Under the pieces are notes generated by a model. It saw only the letters and a list, made by a program, of their open reading frames with translations, ran no database searches and was not told the DNA's origin. DNA of 64,000 nt, from assembly GCA_038253885.1 (NCBI GenBank), contig JBBSGP010000011.1, positions 1 through 64,000 on the forward strand. The letters run 5' to 3'. The translations under genes were made by a program, and so were the position numbers. Shown piece after piece: positions 8,699-19,115 of the stretch; within the stretch, counting starts at the first letter, position 1, and every line of letters begins with the position of its first letter. This DNA is from JALZAQ01 sp038253885 (GTDB lineage Bacteria; Gemmatimonadota; Gemmatimonadetes; Gemmatimonadales; Gemmatimonadaceae).

Positions 8699-9775
8699 AT
8701 GATCCGTTTGCGGCACAGGCTCTCTCTCGGGGCGACCGCCGTCGCGTTCCTGATGCCCGCTTGCCGCGACAGCGCTCGCAACGGCACGAGCACGGATGGC
8801 CTGGCGGCGGCGCCCGCGACTGCCCCGCGGATGCTCGTGTATGTGACCAACGAGGAGTCGAACGACGTGAGCGTCATCGACGCGACGACGGACAGCGTGA
8901 TTCGAACCGTCCCCGTCGGCAAGCGTCCACGCGGCATTCGCGTGACGCCGGATGGGCGCGAGGTGCTGGTCGCGGTGAGCGGATCTCCCCGGGGCGGACC
9001 AGGAATCGACGAGTCGAAGCTCGGTCCGGCCGACAAGGAGGCCGACGGCATCGTGGTGATCGACGCCGGCACGCTGGCGCCGGTGCGCCGCCTTCCGGGC
9101 GGCTCCGACCCTGAAACGTTCGCCATCACCCCCGATGGCCGGACGGTGATCGTCGCGAACGAGGATGCCGCCACCGCGAGCCTGATCGACGTCACTGCGA
9201 GCCGGGTGGTGGCGAGTCTCAGAGTGGGGGGTGAGCCGGAAGGCGTCGCGGTGGCGCCGGACGGATCCCGCGCGCTGGTCACCAGCGAAGCGCTCGGGCA
9301 GGTGAGTGTCATCACGTTCTCTCCGCCCGCCGTCGCAGCCAGCATCGCGGTCGGAAAACGGCCGCGAGCGGCGATCTTCTCGCCCGACGGTCACACGGTG
9401 TACGTCTCGGCCGAGAACGGTGCGCTCGTGAGCGTCATCGATGTCGGCTCGATGCGCGTCAACAGGGAGATCGCGATCTCCGCACCGGGCGCCAAACCCA
9501 TGGGACTGGCACTGTCCGCGAACGGCGCGCGCCTGTACGTGTCCACCGGACGCGGGGGGTCGATCGCCGTTATCGACACCCAGACGGATTCGGTGATCGC
9601 CAGCGTGCCGGTCGGCGGTCGCCCCTGGGGGATTGGTCTCACTCCGGATGGCGCCAAGCTGTACAGCGCCAACGGCAGCGCCAACGATGTCGCGGTGATC
9701 GACACGCGCTCACTCCGAGTAGTGAAGCACATCGCGACGGGAAAGGGACCCTGGGGCATCGCCCTATCGCGATGA
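8699..9775 (+). CDS. YVTN-type seven-bladed beta-propeller lipoprotein
   Basis: This 358-residue protein has a signal peptide ending in a lipobox (LMPAC, Cys near residue 21), so it should be a lipoprotein. The rest is about seven repeats of roughly 40 residues, each with a DG-x-x-(L/V)YV...VSVIDxxT...V-G-P-x-G pattern. This is the YVTN beta-propeller family. The final GPWGIALS closes the ring against the first blade. Such propellers bind partners or cofactors, and the ligand here is unknown. The stop overlaps the next start, an MFS transporter gene (ATGA). Confidence 0.85.
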   Translation: MIRLRHRLSLGATAVAFLMPACRDSARNGTSTDGLAAAPATAPRMLVYVTNEESNDVSVIDATTDSVIRTVPVGKRPRGIRVTPDGREVLVAVSGSPRGGPGIDESKLGPADKEADGIVVIDAGTLAPVRRLPGGSDPETFAITPDGRTVIVANEDAATASLIDVTASRVVASLRVGGEPEGVAVAPDGSRALVTSEALGQVSVITFSPPAVAASIAVGKRPRAAIFSPDGHTVYVSAENGALVSVIDVGSMRVNREIAISAPGAKPMGLALSANGARLYVSTGRGGSIAVIDTQTDSVIASVPVGGRPWGIGLTPDGAKLYSANGSANDVAVIDTRSLRVVKHIATGKGPWGIALSR

Positions 9776-11067
9776 GCGACGCCCAACCGGAAGCGAGCGA
9801 AGGCGCCCCCTCGCCGCGATTCCTCGGAGGGCTCAGCCGGAACGTGATCGCGCTCGGCGCGGTGAGCTTCTTCACCGACATGTCGAGCGAGATCATCTAT
9901 CCCTTGCTTCCCCTCTTCCTGACGACCGTGCTCGGGGCCGGCGCTGGTGCCGTGGGAGCGATCGAGGGGGCAGCCGAGTCCACGTCGGCGCTCCTCAAGC
10001 TGGCGAGCGGATGGTGGTCCGATCGGGTGGCGAGACGAAAGCCGCTCGTCCTCGGCGGCTACGTTCTCGCTTCGCTCATGCGGCCGCTGATCGCATTGGC
10101 GCAATCCGCCACGCAGGTGATGATCATTCGCGTGAGCGACCGTGTAGGAAAGGGGATTCGGGGATCGCCGCGTGATGCCCTCATCGCCGAATCCGTGGAT
10201 CCCTCGGTTCGAGGGCGGGCGTTCGGTTTTCACCGCGCAGCCGATCATGCTGGTGCGGTCGTCGGCCCGCTCATCGCGTTCGCGATCCTCCGCTCCCGGC
10301 ACGTTGCGACCCTCGAGCCCGAGAGCCGGGCCATGTTGCTGCGGCACTTGTTCTGGCTGGCGGCCATCCCGGGCGCGTTGTCGGTGTTGGTGATCATCTT
10401 TTTCGTCCGGGACGTGCCCCGGAGCGAAGACCCTGGGAGCCAGGCCTCGATCTCGGTCTCGCGCGCCGGGTTCGGATCGCGCTTCTGGGCCGTGCTCGGT
10501 GTGATGCTGCTCTTCACTCTCGGCAACTCGAGTGACGCCTTTCTCCTGCTTCGTGCCGCGCAGCTGGGCGTCGCCACGTCGCTCATACCGGTGCTCTGGG
10601 CGATGCTGCACGTCGTCAAGTCGGCGTCGAGCACCCCGGGCGGCATCCTCTCCGACCGCGTTGGTCGCCGGCCATTGATCATCGCCGGATGGGTGATCTA
10701 CGCGTTCGTGTACGTCTGCTTCGGCGTCTCGACCAGAGAATGGCAGGCGTGGGCTCTGTTCGCCGTCTACGGTGTCTACTTCGGGCTCACCGAGGGAGTG
10801 CAGACCGCGTTGGTGGCCGACCTGGTGCCAGCCTCCCGTCGCGGAGCGGCGTTCGGCTGGTATTACCTGGCGATCGGCTTGGGGGCGCTCCCGGCATCGC
10901 TCCTCTTTGGCGTGCTCTGGGACCACGCCGGTCCCGCCACGGCGTTCTTCGTCGGGGCGGCGATCGCTCTGGTCGCCGCGGTCGGAATCTTCCTGGCTGC
11001 TCCGGCGCGCCATGCAGGTTCGCCGGCCAGTGCCCTTCAGCAGCAGCGTGATCCGGGTCTGTCGTAA
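9772..11067 (+). CDS. Major facilitator superfamily transporter
   Basis: This 431-residue protein has about twelve hydrophobic helices. It opens with a conserved SFFTDMSSEIIYPLLPLF segment, has the inter-helix motif GWWSDRVARRKP after helix 2, and carries KGIRGSPRDALI in the middle. These match a widespread bacterial MFS subgroup with no firm substrate. It is coupled to the propeller lipoprotein by a 4-bp overlap, so the two probably work together at the cell envelope. Its last 31 bp overlap the convergent ybdD-like gene. Confidence 0.85.
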   Translation: MSDAQPEASEGAPSPRFLGGLSRNVIALGAVSFFTDMSSEIIYPLLPLFLTTVLGAGAGAVGAIEGAAESTSALLKLASGWWSDRVARRKPLVLGGYVLASLMRPLIALAQSATQVMIIRVSDRVGKGIRGSPRDALIAESVDPSVRGRAFGFHRAADHAGAVVGPLIAFAILRSRHVATLEPESRAMLLRHLFWLAAIPGALSVLVIIFFVRDVPRSEDPGSQASISVSRAGFGSRFWAVLGVMLLFTLGNSSDAFLLLRAAQLGVATSLIPVLWAMLHVVKSASSTPGGILSDRVGRRPLIIAGWVIYAFVYVCFGVSTREWQAWALFAVYGVYFGLTEGVQTALVADLVPASRRGAAFGWYYLAIGLGALPASLLFGVLWDHAGPATAFFVGAAIALVAAVGIFLAAPARHAGSPASALQQQRDPGLS

Positions 11068-11231
11068 CGCGCCGTGAGGCGCTCGCGCATGAACTGCTCG
11101 CGCGTCAACACGTCTGCTTGCTGACGCTCGCGCGCGAGCCTGAGATAGTTTTCGTAGTCGGGTATCCCGACGATCGCGCTCAGGGCGCGCGCGATGTCGC
11201 GCACACGGAGAACGCGCGGAACGCGAATCAT
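11037..11231 (-). CDS. YbdD/YjiX-family small protein, partner of CstA
   Basis: This 64-residue basic protein has the family core VGIPDYENYLRLARE and the end RERLTARYDRPG. YbdD/YjiX proteins are nearly always encoded right after CstA-type transporters and are needed for pyruvate uptake by the E. coli BtsT system. Here the ATG at 11231 lies one base after the cstA stop. A GGAGA ribosome-binding site sits about six bases upstream, which decides this start over the longer frame to 11264. The 3' end overlaps the convergent MFS gene. Confidence 0.85.
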   Translation of the reverse strand: MIRVPRVLRVRDIARALSAIVGIPDYENYLRLARERQQADVLTREQFMRERLTARYDRPGSRCC

Positions 11232-11232
11232 C

Positions 11233-13317
<2,085 letters not shown>

Positions 13318-13453
13318 CGCGGACGCGATCGGCCAGGAAGAATGTGACGGGGAACTTGCTGCTGCTGCGGCGCGAGGTCAACGAGGGGCTCGCGGGCATT
13401 CCCGCTCATCCGGTGCCGCTGTACCTTTCGTCGTCCATGACCAGAGCCACGAT

Positions 13454-14104
13454 GTGAGATCGGTGCTTGCGCTGACCGCGGCCACGCTGGCCCTGGCTGC
13501 GTGCGCGGCGAAGCAACAGCGGACGGAGCCGAACCTGGCGCCGCTGCCATCACGCCCTCTCGCCGTCTTCTCGACGCGACGCGTGATCGTGCTCCCGACC
13601 CACTTCCTGCGGCCCGCCGACAGTCTCGGCTGGGCCGCACAGGTCGCCCGGCCGAAGGAATATCTCCGTTCACTCGACGACCAGATCGCGCTCGCCCTCG
13701 GCGACCGCGGGGTCAAGGACAGCTGGGTTTTTCCCGAAGCGCTGGCTCGCTCGGCTCGACGCAACGCCGGGTTCGCCGCGGACCCTTATGCGTTGAGCCT
13801 CGAGTTCATGCGGCCGCCGTTCAAGCCATCACCGGAACGGCTTCTCCCTGATCCGTTCGCCTCGCAGATCCGCGCGCTGGTCGCGCTCAACGACGCGCGC
13901 TACGCACTGATCCCCGTCGAGCTCCGCTTCGAGCCGGCGGGAGGCGGATCCGGGCGGGCGGTGTTGAGAGTCGCTCTGGTCGATGCCCGCGCCACGCAGG
14001 TCGTCTACATGGGAGACGTCAAGAGTGACTCCCTTGCCGCCTTCGCGCCGGCGCTGACGGCCAGCCTTGCCGGCCACCTCGCCGACCTGGTCGCGACACC
14101 GTGA
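13454..14104 (+). CDS. Putative lipoprotein of unknown function
   Basis: This 216-residue protein starts at a GTG and opens with a short signal peptide and lipobox (LALAACAAK, Cys near residue 18). The body has no domain that I recognise. It reads as mixed alpha/beta, with a repeated theme of residues such as RYALIPVELRFEP and VLRVALVDARATQVVYMGDV. This hints at a periplasmic fold like the TolB-N/GNA1162-type lipoproteins, but I cannot confirm it. The stop is 13 bp before the isocitrate dehydrogenase gene, so they may be co-transcribed. Confidence 0.65.
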   Translation: MRSVLALTAATLALAACAAKQQRTEPNLAPLPSRPLAVFSTRRVIVLPTHFLRPADSLGWAAQVARPKEYLRSLDDQIALALGDRGVKDSWVFPEALARSARRNAGFAADPYALSLEFMRPPFKPSPERLLPDPFASQIRALVALNDARYALIPVELRFEPAGGGSGRAVLRVALVDARATQVVYMGDVKSDSLAAFAPALTASLAGHLADLVATP

Positions 14105-14117
14105 GTCAAGGACGGTC

Positions 14118-15134
14118 GTGCCCAGGATCGTAACGCTCATCCCGGGCGACGGGATCGGACCGGACATCACCACGGCGACCGTGCGCATTCTCGAGGCCGC
14201 CGGCGCCGGCATCGAGTGGGATCGACAACTCGCCGGGATGGCCGCGGTGACGGCGCACGGTGATCCGGCGCCCGATGCCACGATCGAGTCCATCCGCCGG
14301 AACGGTGTCGCGCTCAAGGGGCCGCTCGAGACTCCGTCGGGTGGGGGGTATCGATCTGTGAATGTGGCGATGCGCCGCACCTTCGATCTGTACGCGAACG
14401 TACGACCCGCCCGGACGTTGATCCCCGGCGGCCGCTTCGACAAGGTGGATGTGGTGCTCATCCGCGAGAACACGGAGGGGATGTACAGCGGGATCGACCA
14501 CTTCATTCGCGTTGGCGATGACCCGCACGCCGTGGCGGAAGCGGTCTCGATCATCACCCGAAAGGGATGCGAGCGAGTGATCCGGTTTGCTTTCGAGTAC
14601 ACGATCCGGACCGGCCGGAAGAAGCTCACGCTGGTCCACAAGGCCAACATCCTGAAGTCCACCAGCGGGCTCTTCCTCGAGGAAGGCCGGCGCATCGCCG
14701 CCGAGTACGAAGGCCGGGTTCAGTTCGAGGATCGCATCGTCGACGCGACGGCGATGCTGCTCGTGATGAAGCCCGAGACCTTCGATGTGATCGTGACCAC
14801 GAACATGTTCGGCGATATTCTCTCCGACGAGATATCCGGGCTCGTCGGCGGGCTGGGGCTCGCTCCCGGCGCGAACATCGGCGACCATGCCGCCATCTTC
14901 GAGGCCGTTCACGGCACGGCTCCCGACATTGCGGGCAAGGGAGTCGCCAACCCCGGGGCGCTGTTGCTCGCCGCCTGCATGATGCTCGAGCATCTGGGCG
15001 ACGAGCGCCGTGCGGGCCGGATTCGGTCGGCGTTCGAGACGACGGTGCGGGCGGGCGCGACTGTGACCCGCGACCTGGGCGGAGCGGCGGGAACCGAGGA
15101 ATTCGCGGACGCGATCATCGCGAGACTCGGATGA
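14118..15134 (+). CDS. Isocitrate/isopropylmalate-family dehydrogenase, probably NAD-dependent isocitrate dehydrogenase
   Basis: This 338-residue enzyme has LIPGDGIGP at its N terminus. It also has TPSGGGYRSVNVAMRR, with the substrate-binding Ser and Arg of the isocitrate type, then RENTEGMYSG, KANILK and the metal-site stretch MFGDILSDEISG. The HGTAPDIAGKG loop near residue 275 contacts the nucleotide. The length and the TPSGGG loop fit the short NAD-type isocitrate dehydrogenases better than LeuB. It would oxidise isocitrate to 2-oxoglutarate in the TCA cycle. The GTG at 14118 starts directly before PRIVTLIPGDG. Its stop overlaps the next gene (ATGA). Confidence 0.85.
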   Translation: MPRIVTLIPGDGIGPDITTATVRILEAAGAGIEWDRQLAGMAAVTAHGDPAPDATIESIRRNGVALKGPLETPSGGGYRSVNVAMRRTFDLYANVRPARTLIPGGRFDKVDVVLIRENTEGMYSGIDHFIRVGDDPHAVAEAVSIITRKGCERVIRFAFEYTIRTGRKKLTLVHKANILKSTSGLFLEEGRRIAAEYEGRVQFEDRIVDATAMLLVMKPETFDVIVTTNMFGDILSDEISGLVGGLGLAPGANIGDHAAIFEAVHGTAPDIAGKGVANPGALLLAACMMLEHLGDERRAGRIRSAFETTVRAGATVTRDLGGAAGTEEFADAIIARLG

Positions 15135-15952
15135 CGACGGTCCTCCACCTCTCTGATCTGCATTTCGGCAAACCCGCCGTGCCGGAGCAGATCGAGGCGA
15201 TCGAGGCCCTCATTCAGGAGCGGGCCTACGATGTGGTGGCGGTCTCCGGAGACGTGACGCAACGCGGGCGCGCGGGTGAGTTTCAGCGAGCGGCGGCATT
15301 TCTGCGCGATGCCCGCCGGGTGAGCAAGACGATCGTCGTGCCCGGCAATCACGATGTGAAGTGGTGGAAGGCGCCCATCGGACTCGGTGACAACCTGTCG
15401 ATCTATCGCGCCTATCGCACCTGGATCTCGGCCGAGCTGGAGCCGGTGTTGCGCGTGCCGGGCACCACTTTCGTCGGCCTCAATAGCTCGGTCGGCGTGA
15501 CGCTGCGGACCCTCACCTGGAACCTGCGAGACATCGGCATCATCGGCGCGGTGGGCCGGCGCCAGATCGAGTTCGCGCGAGCCGCGTTCTCGGAGTCCCC
15601 GTCGACCGACGCTCGGGTGATCGTGATGCACCACAATCCGGTGAAGGGCGAGATCTCCCAGCGCCATGGTCTGGTGAAGACCAAGCGCGTGCTGGGCGCG
15701 TTCGCCGAGCTCGGCGTGGACGCGGTTCTCTGCGGTCACGACCACCAGGAAGCCATTCACTTCGTGGAGCATACCAAGAAGGGCACCGTGATCTCAACCG
15801 CCGGAACGGTTTCCAACCGCTCCCGGGGCGGGCGTCCCTCCAGCCTCAACGTCCTCACTCTGGTGCCGGGCTCGATCCTGGTGGAGACATTCGTGTGGTC
15901 GAGCACCGAACAACACTTCGTGACCGGACCCACCCGGAGCGTCCAACGGTGA
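15131..15952 (+). CDS. Calcineurin-like metallophosphoesterase
   Basis: This 273-residue protein has all five motifs of the family in order: LSDLHFG (Asp, His), SGDVTQRG (Asp), PGNHD (Asn, His), MHHNP (His) and CGHDHQ (His, His). These bind a two-metal centre that hydrolyses phosphoesters. The arrangement resembles CpdA-type or lipid-A-precursor-type enzymes, but the substrate is unknown. No signal peptide is visible. It overlaps its neighbours by 4 bp on both sides, placing it in an operon between the isocitrate dehydrogenase and a SprT-like gene. Confidence 0.85.
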   Translation: MTTVLHLSDLHFGKPAVPEQIEAIEALIQERAYDVVAVSGDVTQRGRAGEFQRAAAFLRDARRVSKTIVVPGNHDVKWWKAPIGLGDNLSIYRAYRTWISAELEPVLRVPGTTFVGLNSSVGVTLRTLTWNLRDIGIIGAVGRRQIEFARAAFSESPSTDARVIVMHHNPVKGEISQRHGLVKTKRVLGAFAELGVDAVLCGHDHQEAIHFVEHTKKGTVISTAGTVSNRSRGGRPSSLNVLTLVPGSILVETFVWSSTEQHFVTGPTRSVQR

Positions 15953-16713
15953 GCCCGCACGGGCAGCGTGCGCGCGAGATCGCACTGCAGCTGCGGCTCG
16001 AGTTCGACACACCGCCGCACACCGGAGGAGATCTGCTGAAACGGCTGGAAGCGCTGGGGCTGCGCGGCATCACCCGATTGCAGCTCACACGCAATCGTGC
16101 GGTCATGGTCAGCTTCAACGGTTCCGAGCTGCGTGTCCACGTTGCGTACCTCCGCGCACCGCCGAAGGTCCTCCAGGCGATCGTGGTATTCGTGCTGGGC
16201 CGAACCCGTGCCGACCGGCGGCTCGCTCAGCGAGCCATCCTCTCGTTCGATGTGGACACACCCCGGCGCCTGATCGAGCGCCGGCGTGAGCGGCCGCATC
16301 CCGACGATCTTCCTCTCATCCGCGAGCTACGCCTCTGGCACCATGAGTACAATCACCGGTTGTTCGGAGGACGCTTGAAGAACGTTCCCATCCGGATCTC
16401 CGGTCGCATGCACTCGCGTCTCGGGCAATACACGGTGGCGTCGAGGGAGGGCGACGCCGCGGAGATCGCGATCAGCCGCGCCCACATCCGCCGCCACGGA
16501 TGGGCGGAGGCGCTCCATACGCTGCTGCACGAGATGGTGCACCAGTGGCAAGCGGAGACTCATCTGCCTATCGATCACGGCCCCGCCTTTCGCGCCAAGG
16601 CGGCCGTGGTGGGCATCGCTCCCTACGCGCGCCGAGAGCTCCGGGCTGGCTCCGCGTCGTCGGGAACGAGGGAGACGGACGGGAAGGAAAGATTCGCCAG
16701 AGGGGCAATGTGA
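15949..16713 (+). CDS. SprT-like zinc metallopeptidase domain protein
   Basis: This 254-residue protein has an N-terminal half of unknown fold. After about residue 120 comes a SprT-like domain: WHHEYNHRLFGG, then the zinc signature HTLLHEMVHQWQ with a further His in DHGPAFRAKA. SprT/Spartan domains are zinc proteases, in eukaryotes linked to DNA-protein crosslink repair; bacterial roles are unclear. No C-terminal zinc ribbon is visible. The GTG start overlaps the phosphoesterase stop (GTGA). Confidence 0.8.
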   Translation: MSPHGQRAREIALQLRLEFDTPPHTGGDLLKRLEALGLRGITRLQLTRNRAVMVSFNGSELRVHVAYLRAPPKVLQAIVVFVLGRTRADRRLAQRAILSFDVDTPRRLIERRRERPHPDDLPLIRELRLWHHEYNHRLFGGRLKNVPIRISGRMHSRLGQYTVASREGDAAEIAISRAHIRRHGWAEALHTLLHEMVHQWQAETHLPIDHGPAFRAKAAVVGIAPYARRELRAGSASSGTRETDGKERFARGAM

Positions 16714-16756
16714 GCGACGGCTGCAGCCAGTACCTCGCACCCGATATCTTCCGCCG

Positions 16757-17932
16757 ATGAACCCAGACTTCTACGGAATCGACAGCGCCCTCTCGGAGGA
16801 GGAGCGGGCGGTGCGCGAGAGCGTGCGCCAGTTCGTGAACGAGAGAGTGCTGCCGATCATCGGCGAGTGCTACGTGCAGGGGCGATTCCCGAAGGAGCTG
16901 GTTCCGGAGATGGCCCACCTGGGCCTGTTCGGAGCGAATTTGCCAGAGGACTATGGGTGCGCCGGGCTCAACAACGTCGCGTACGGCCTGATCATGCAGG
17001 AGCTCGAGCGGGGCGATTCGGGCATCCGGTCGTTCGCCTCGGTGCAGGGAGCGCTCGTGATGTATCCGATACACGCGTTTGGTAGCGAGCAGCAGAAGCG
17101 CCACTACCTGCCGAAGATGGCGGCCGGCGAGATTATCGGATGCTTCGGCCTCACCGAGCCCGACTACGGGTCGAACCCGTCCGGCATGATCACAATGGCC
17201 CACGAGCAATCGGACGGAAGCTGGGTGCTCGATGGCGCGAAGATGTGGATCACCAACGGGTCCACGGCCCAGGTCGCGATCGTGTGGGCGAAGACGAACG
17301 GGCGGCAAGAGGACTCGTCCATTCGCGGATTTCTCGTGCCGACGGAGAGCCCGGGATTCGCCGCCCGCGATCAGAAAGGGAAGCTATCTCTCCGGGCATC
17401 CGACACGAGCGAGCTCGTGATGCAGGGCGTTCACCTGCCCCCCGACGCGGTTCTGCCGCAGTCCGGTGGGATCAAGAGCCCACTCATGTGTCTGACGCAA
17501 GCGCGCTACGGCATCTCGTGGGGCGCGATCGGCGCCGCGATGGCCTGCTTCGAGGAAGCCGTGGGCTATGCGGGCAATCGCATCATGTTCGACCGGCCGA
17601 TCGCCGGATTCCAGCTCCAGCAGGCGCGACTGGCCGACATGCTGACGGAGATCGTGAAGGCACAGCTGCTGTCGCTCCACCTCGGACGGCTCAAGGATGC
17701 GGGGACGTTCTCACCGCAGCAGGTGTCGCTCGCCAAGCGGAACAACGTGTCGATGGCCACCGACATCGCGCGCGAGGCGCGCCGCCTTCTCGGTGCGAAC
17801 GGTATCCTCGCCGAGTACGCGTCGATGCGGCACATGGCCAATCTCGAGAGCGTCTACACGTACGAAGGGACGCACGACGTGCATACGCTGATTCTCGGCC
17901 AGGCGATCACCGGCCTCAGCGCGTTCAAGTAG
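16757..17932 (+). CDS. Acyl-CoA dehydrogenase, glutaryl-CoA dehydrogenase type
   Basis: This 391-residue protein has the flavin-site block GCFGLTEPDYGSNP and the stretch MWITNGSTAQ. The C-terminal TYEGTHDVHTLILGQAITG carries the catalytic Glu in the context diagnostic of glutaryl-CoA dehydrogenases, the YEGTHD-(I/V)-H form. The family oxidises glutaryl-CoA to crotonyl-CoA in lysine and tryptophan breakdown and passes electrons to ETF. The ETF genes and a membrane ETF oxidase lie 1.2 to 5.7 kb downstream, which supports a functional link. Confidence 0.88.
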   Translation: MNPDFYGIDSALSEEERAVRESVRQFVNERVLPIIGECYVQGRFPKELVPEMAHLGLFGANLPEDYGCAGLNNVAYGLIMQELERGDSGIRSFASVQGALVMYPIHAFGSEQQKRHYLPKMAAGEIIGCFGLTEPDYGSNPSGMITMAHEQSDGSWVLDGAKMWITNGSTAQVAIVWAKTNGRQEDSSIRGFLVPTESPGFAARDQKGKLSLRASDTSELVMQGVHLPPDAVLPQSGGIKSPLMCLTQARYGISWGAIGAAMACFEEAVGYAGNRIMFDRPIAGFQLQQARLADMLTEIVKAQLLSLHLGRLKDAGTFSPQQVSLAKRNNVSMATDIAREARRLLGANGILAEYASMRHMANLESVYTYEGTHDVHTLILGQAITGLSAFK

Positions 17933-17974
17933 GGCCAGATCGAGACGACGTGCCCTTCAGTTGGGCGTGTTGCG

Positions 17975-18910
17975 TCAGGGAATGCGTTCGAGCCGCAGAA
18001 ATATCGTGTAGTCACCCCCGCCTTTCTTGTAATCCTGATACTGGATCGGAAGCTCGAGCACGTTCTTCCCCGCCAGCGCCGCCTCGAGATTCCCGGCGCC
18101 GAGCCGTATCGCTGCCGGCAGGAACCCGGATCCTGACGGCTTGTTCACGCCGATCGGACGGTTGACGCCTAGGGGGTCTGGGCAGATGATCCCGCAAATC
18201 GGATAATCGGTGTACTCGCTGATAAAGCAGCCATTGCAGGGATAGTTCGTCAGCTCCTGATACCCCGCTACCCGTACCGTCGGATAGGATCCAAACGAGT
18301 ACGGTCCGCCAGACTTGCTGAACTGTCCCAGGATCGTTCCCCCGAATGGCTTCATTCGCGCTTGCCACGCCAGCTCGAGACGTCGTTGGTCGAGCGAATT
18401 CCCGTCCCATTCCCAGATCGTGGGCGTGGCGAGAAGACCACCCGAGATAGGTCCCTCCCAGAGCACGAGCGGCGTCGGCAGCTGGAATCGATCTCCAGTC
18501 TGGAGCCCTCCTTGATCGCTGCGCGACCCGGCGGCGACCCGATCCGGGAAACCGTTTCGATCTCCGTAGATGGGGCTCTGAATGAGACGGCTCGTCAGGG
18601 GATTGGTGCTGAGCGTGCCGTTCTCCGTCTTGAGGACCTGAACGGAGAAATACACCTCGTCGCCCTTGCCGTCGCGCTGGAGCAGGTCATCCTCGGTCTC
18701 GTGGTTGACGACGAACCCACTGATCGAGATCCGATATTTTCCGGGCGGATAGATGGTAACCGTCGGGGGCTTGGGTGCCGAATCTATTCTTATCGGCGGA
18801 TCGATCCTGGTCGGCTTCTGAATGGGCTCGCGCTGTGCGCGGAGCGCGGACGCGAAGCCTAGGGTCGCCAACCAGACGACCACCGTCACCCGCAATACGC
18901 TGTCTGTCAT
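17975..18910 (-). CDS. Secreted protein of unknown function
   Basis: This 311-residue protein has a clear N-terminal signal peptide (about residues 5-26) ending in ALRAQ. After a Pro-rich stretch there is a beta-rich body with YPPGKYRISISGFVVNHET, which resembles secreted proteins that bind or present ligands. Several Cys (CNGC, CGIIC) sit together around residues 230-255 and could form disulfides. I do not recognise the family. The longer open frame to 19066 lacks a signal-like start, so the ATG at 18910 was chosen. It is divergent from etfB over 205 bp. Confidence 0.65.
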   Translation of the reverse strand: MTDSVLRVTVVVWLATLGFASALRAQREPIQKPTRIDPPIRIDSAPKPPTVTIYPPGKYRISISGFVVNHETEDDLLQRDGKGDEVYFSVQVLKTENGTLSTNPLTSRLIQSPIYGDRNGFPDRVAAGSRSDQGGLQTGDRFQLPTPLVLWEGPISGGLLATPTIWEWDGNSLDQRRLELAWQARMKPFGGTILGQFSKSGGPYSFGSYPTVRVAGYQELTNYPCNGCFISEYTDYPICGIICPDPLGVNRPIGVNKPSGSGFLPAAIRLGAGNLEAALAGKNVLELPIQYQDYKKGGGDYTIFLRLERIP

Positions 18911-19054
18911 CGCTCGGCCATCCTCTGACGAAGAAAGGGGTCCGACGCCGCGCCGGGCTCTGGACAACCGGCGGATACGTTTTACGACCAGGGCCGGTCG
19001 AAGTTCCAGCACCGGAGAGGTGGGGCGAGCGAGGGCCGTGCTACCGCAACGGGA

Positions 19055-19084
19055 ATGGCACCGCATTCCCGGTGGGACTATACT
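19055..19084 (+). promoter_or_regulatory. Predicted promoter of the etfBA operon
   Basis: A TATACT hexamer at 19079-19084 matches the -10 consensus in five of six positions. ATGGCA at 19055-19060 is a fair -35 element with an 18-bp spacer. The transcription start would fall at about 19090, inside the palindrome and about 25 bp before the etfB start. Sigma specificity in this lineage is not known from the sequence. Confidence 0.45.
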
Positions 19085-19085
19085 G

Positions 19086-19101
19086 TGTGAATTCTTTCAC
19101 A
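19086..19101. promoter_or_regulatory. Palindromic candidate operator upstream of etfB
   Basis: Perfect inverted arms TGTGAA and TTCACA are separated by TTCT. The site begins one base after the likely -10 element and runs up to the AGGGAGA ribosome-binding site of etfB. A dimeric repressor bound here would block transcription. No regulator gene is adjacent. Confidence 0.45.
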
Positions 19102-19115
19102 AGGGAGACCGCGCG

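Noticed and set aside
9391..11013. Minus-strand open frame of 540 codons
   Set aside because: It is antisense to the MFS and propeller genes, very rich in Glu, Arg and His, and has no domain pattern.
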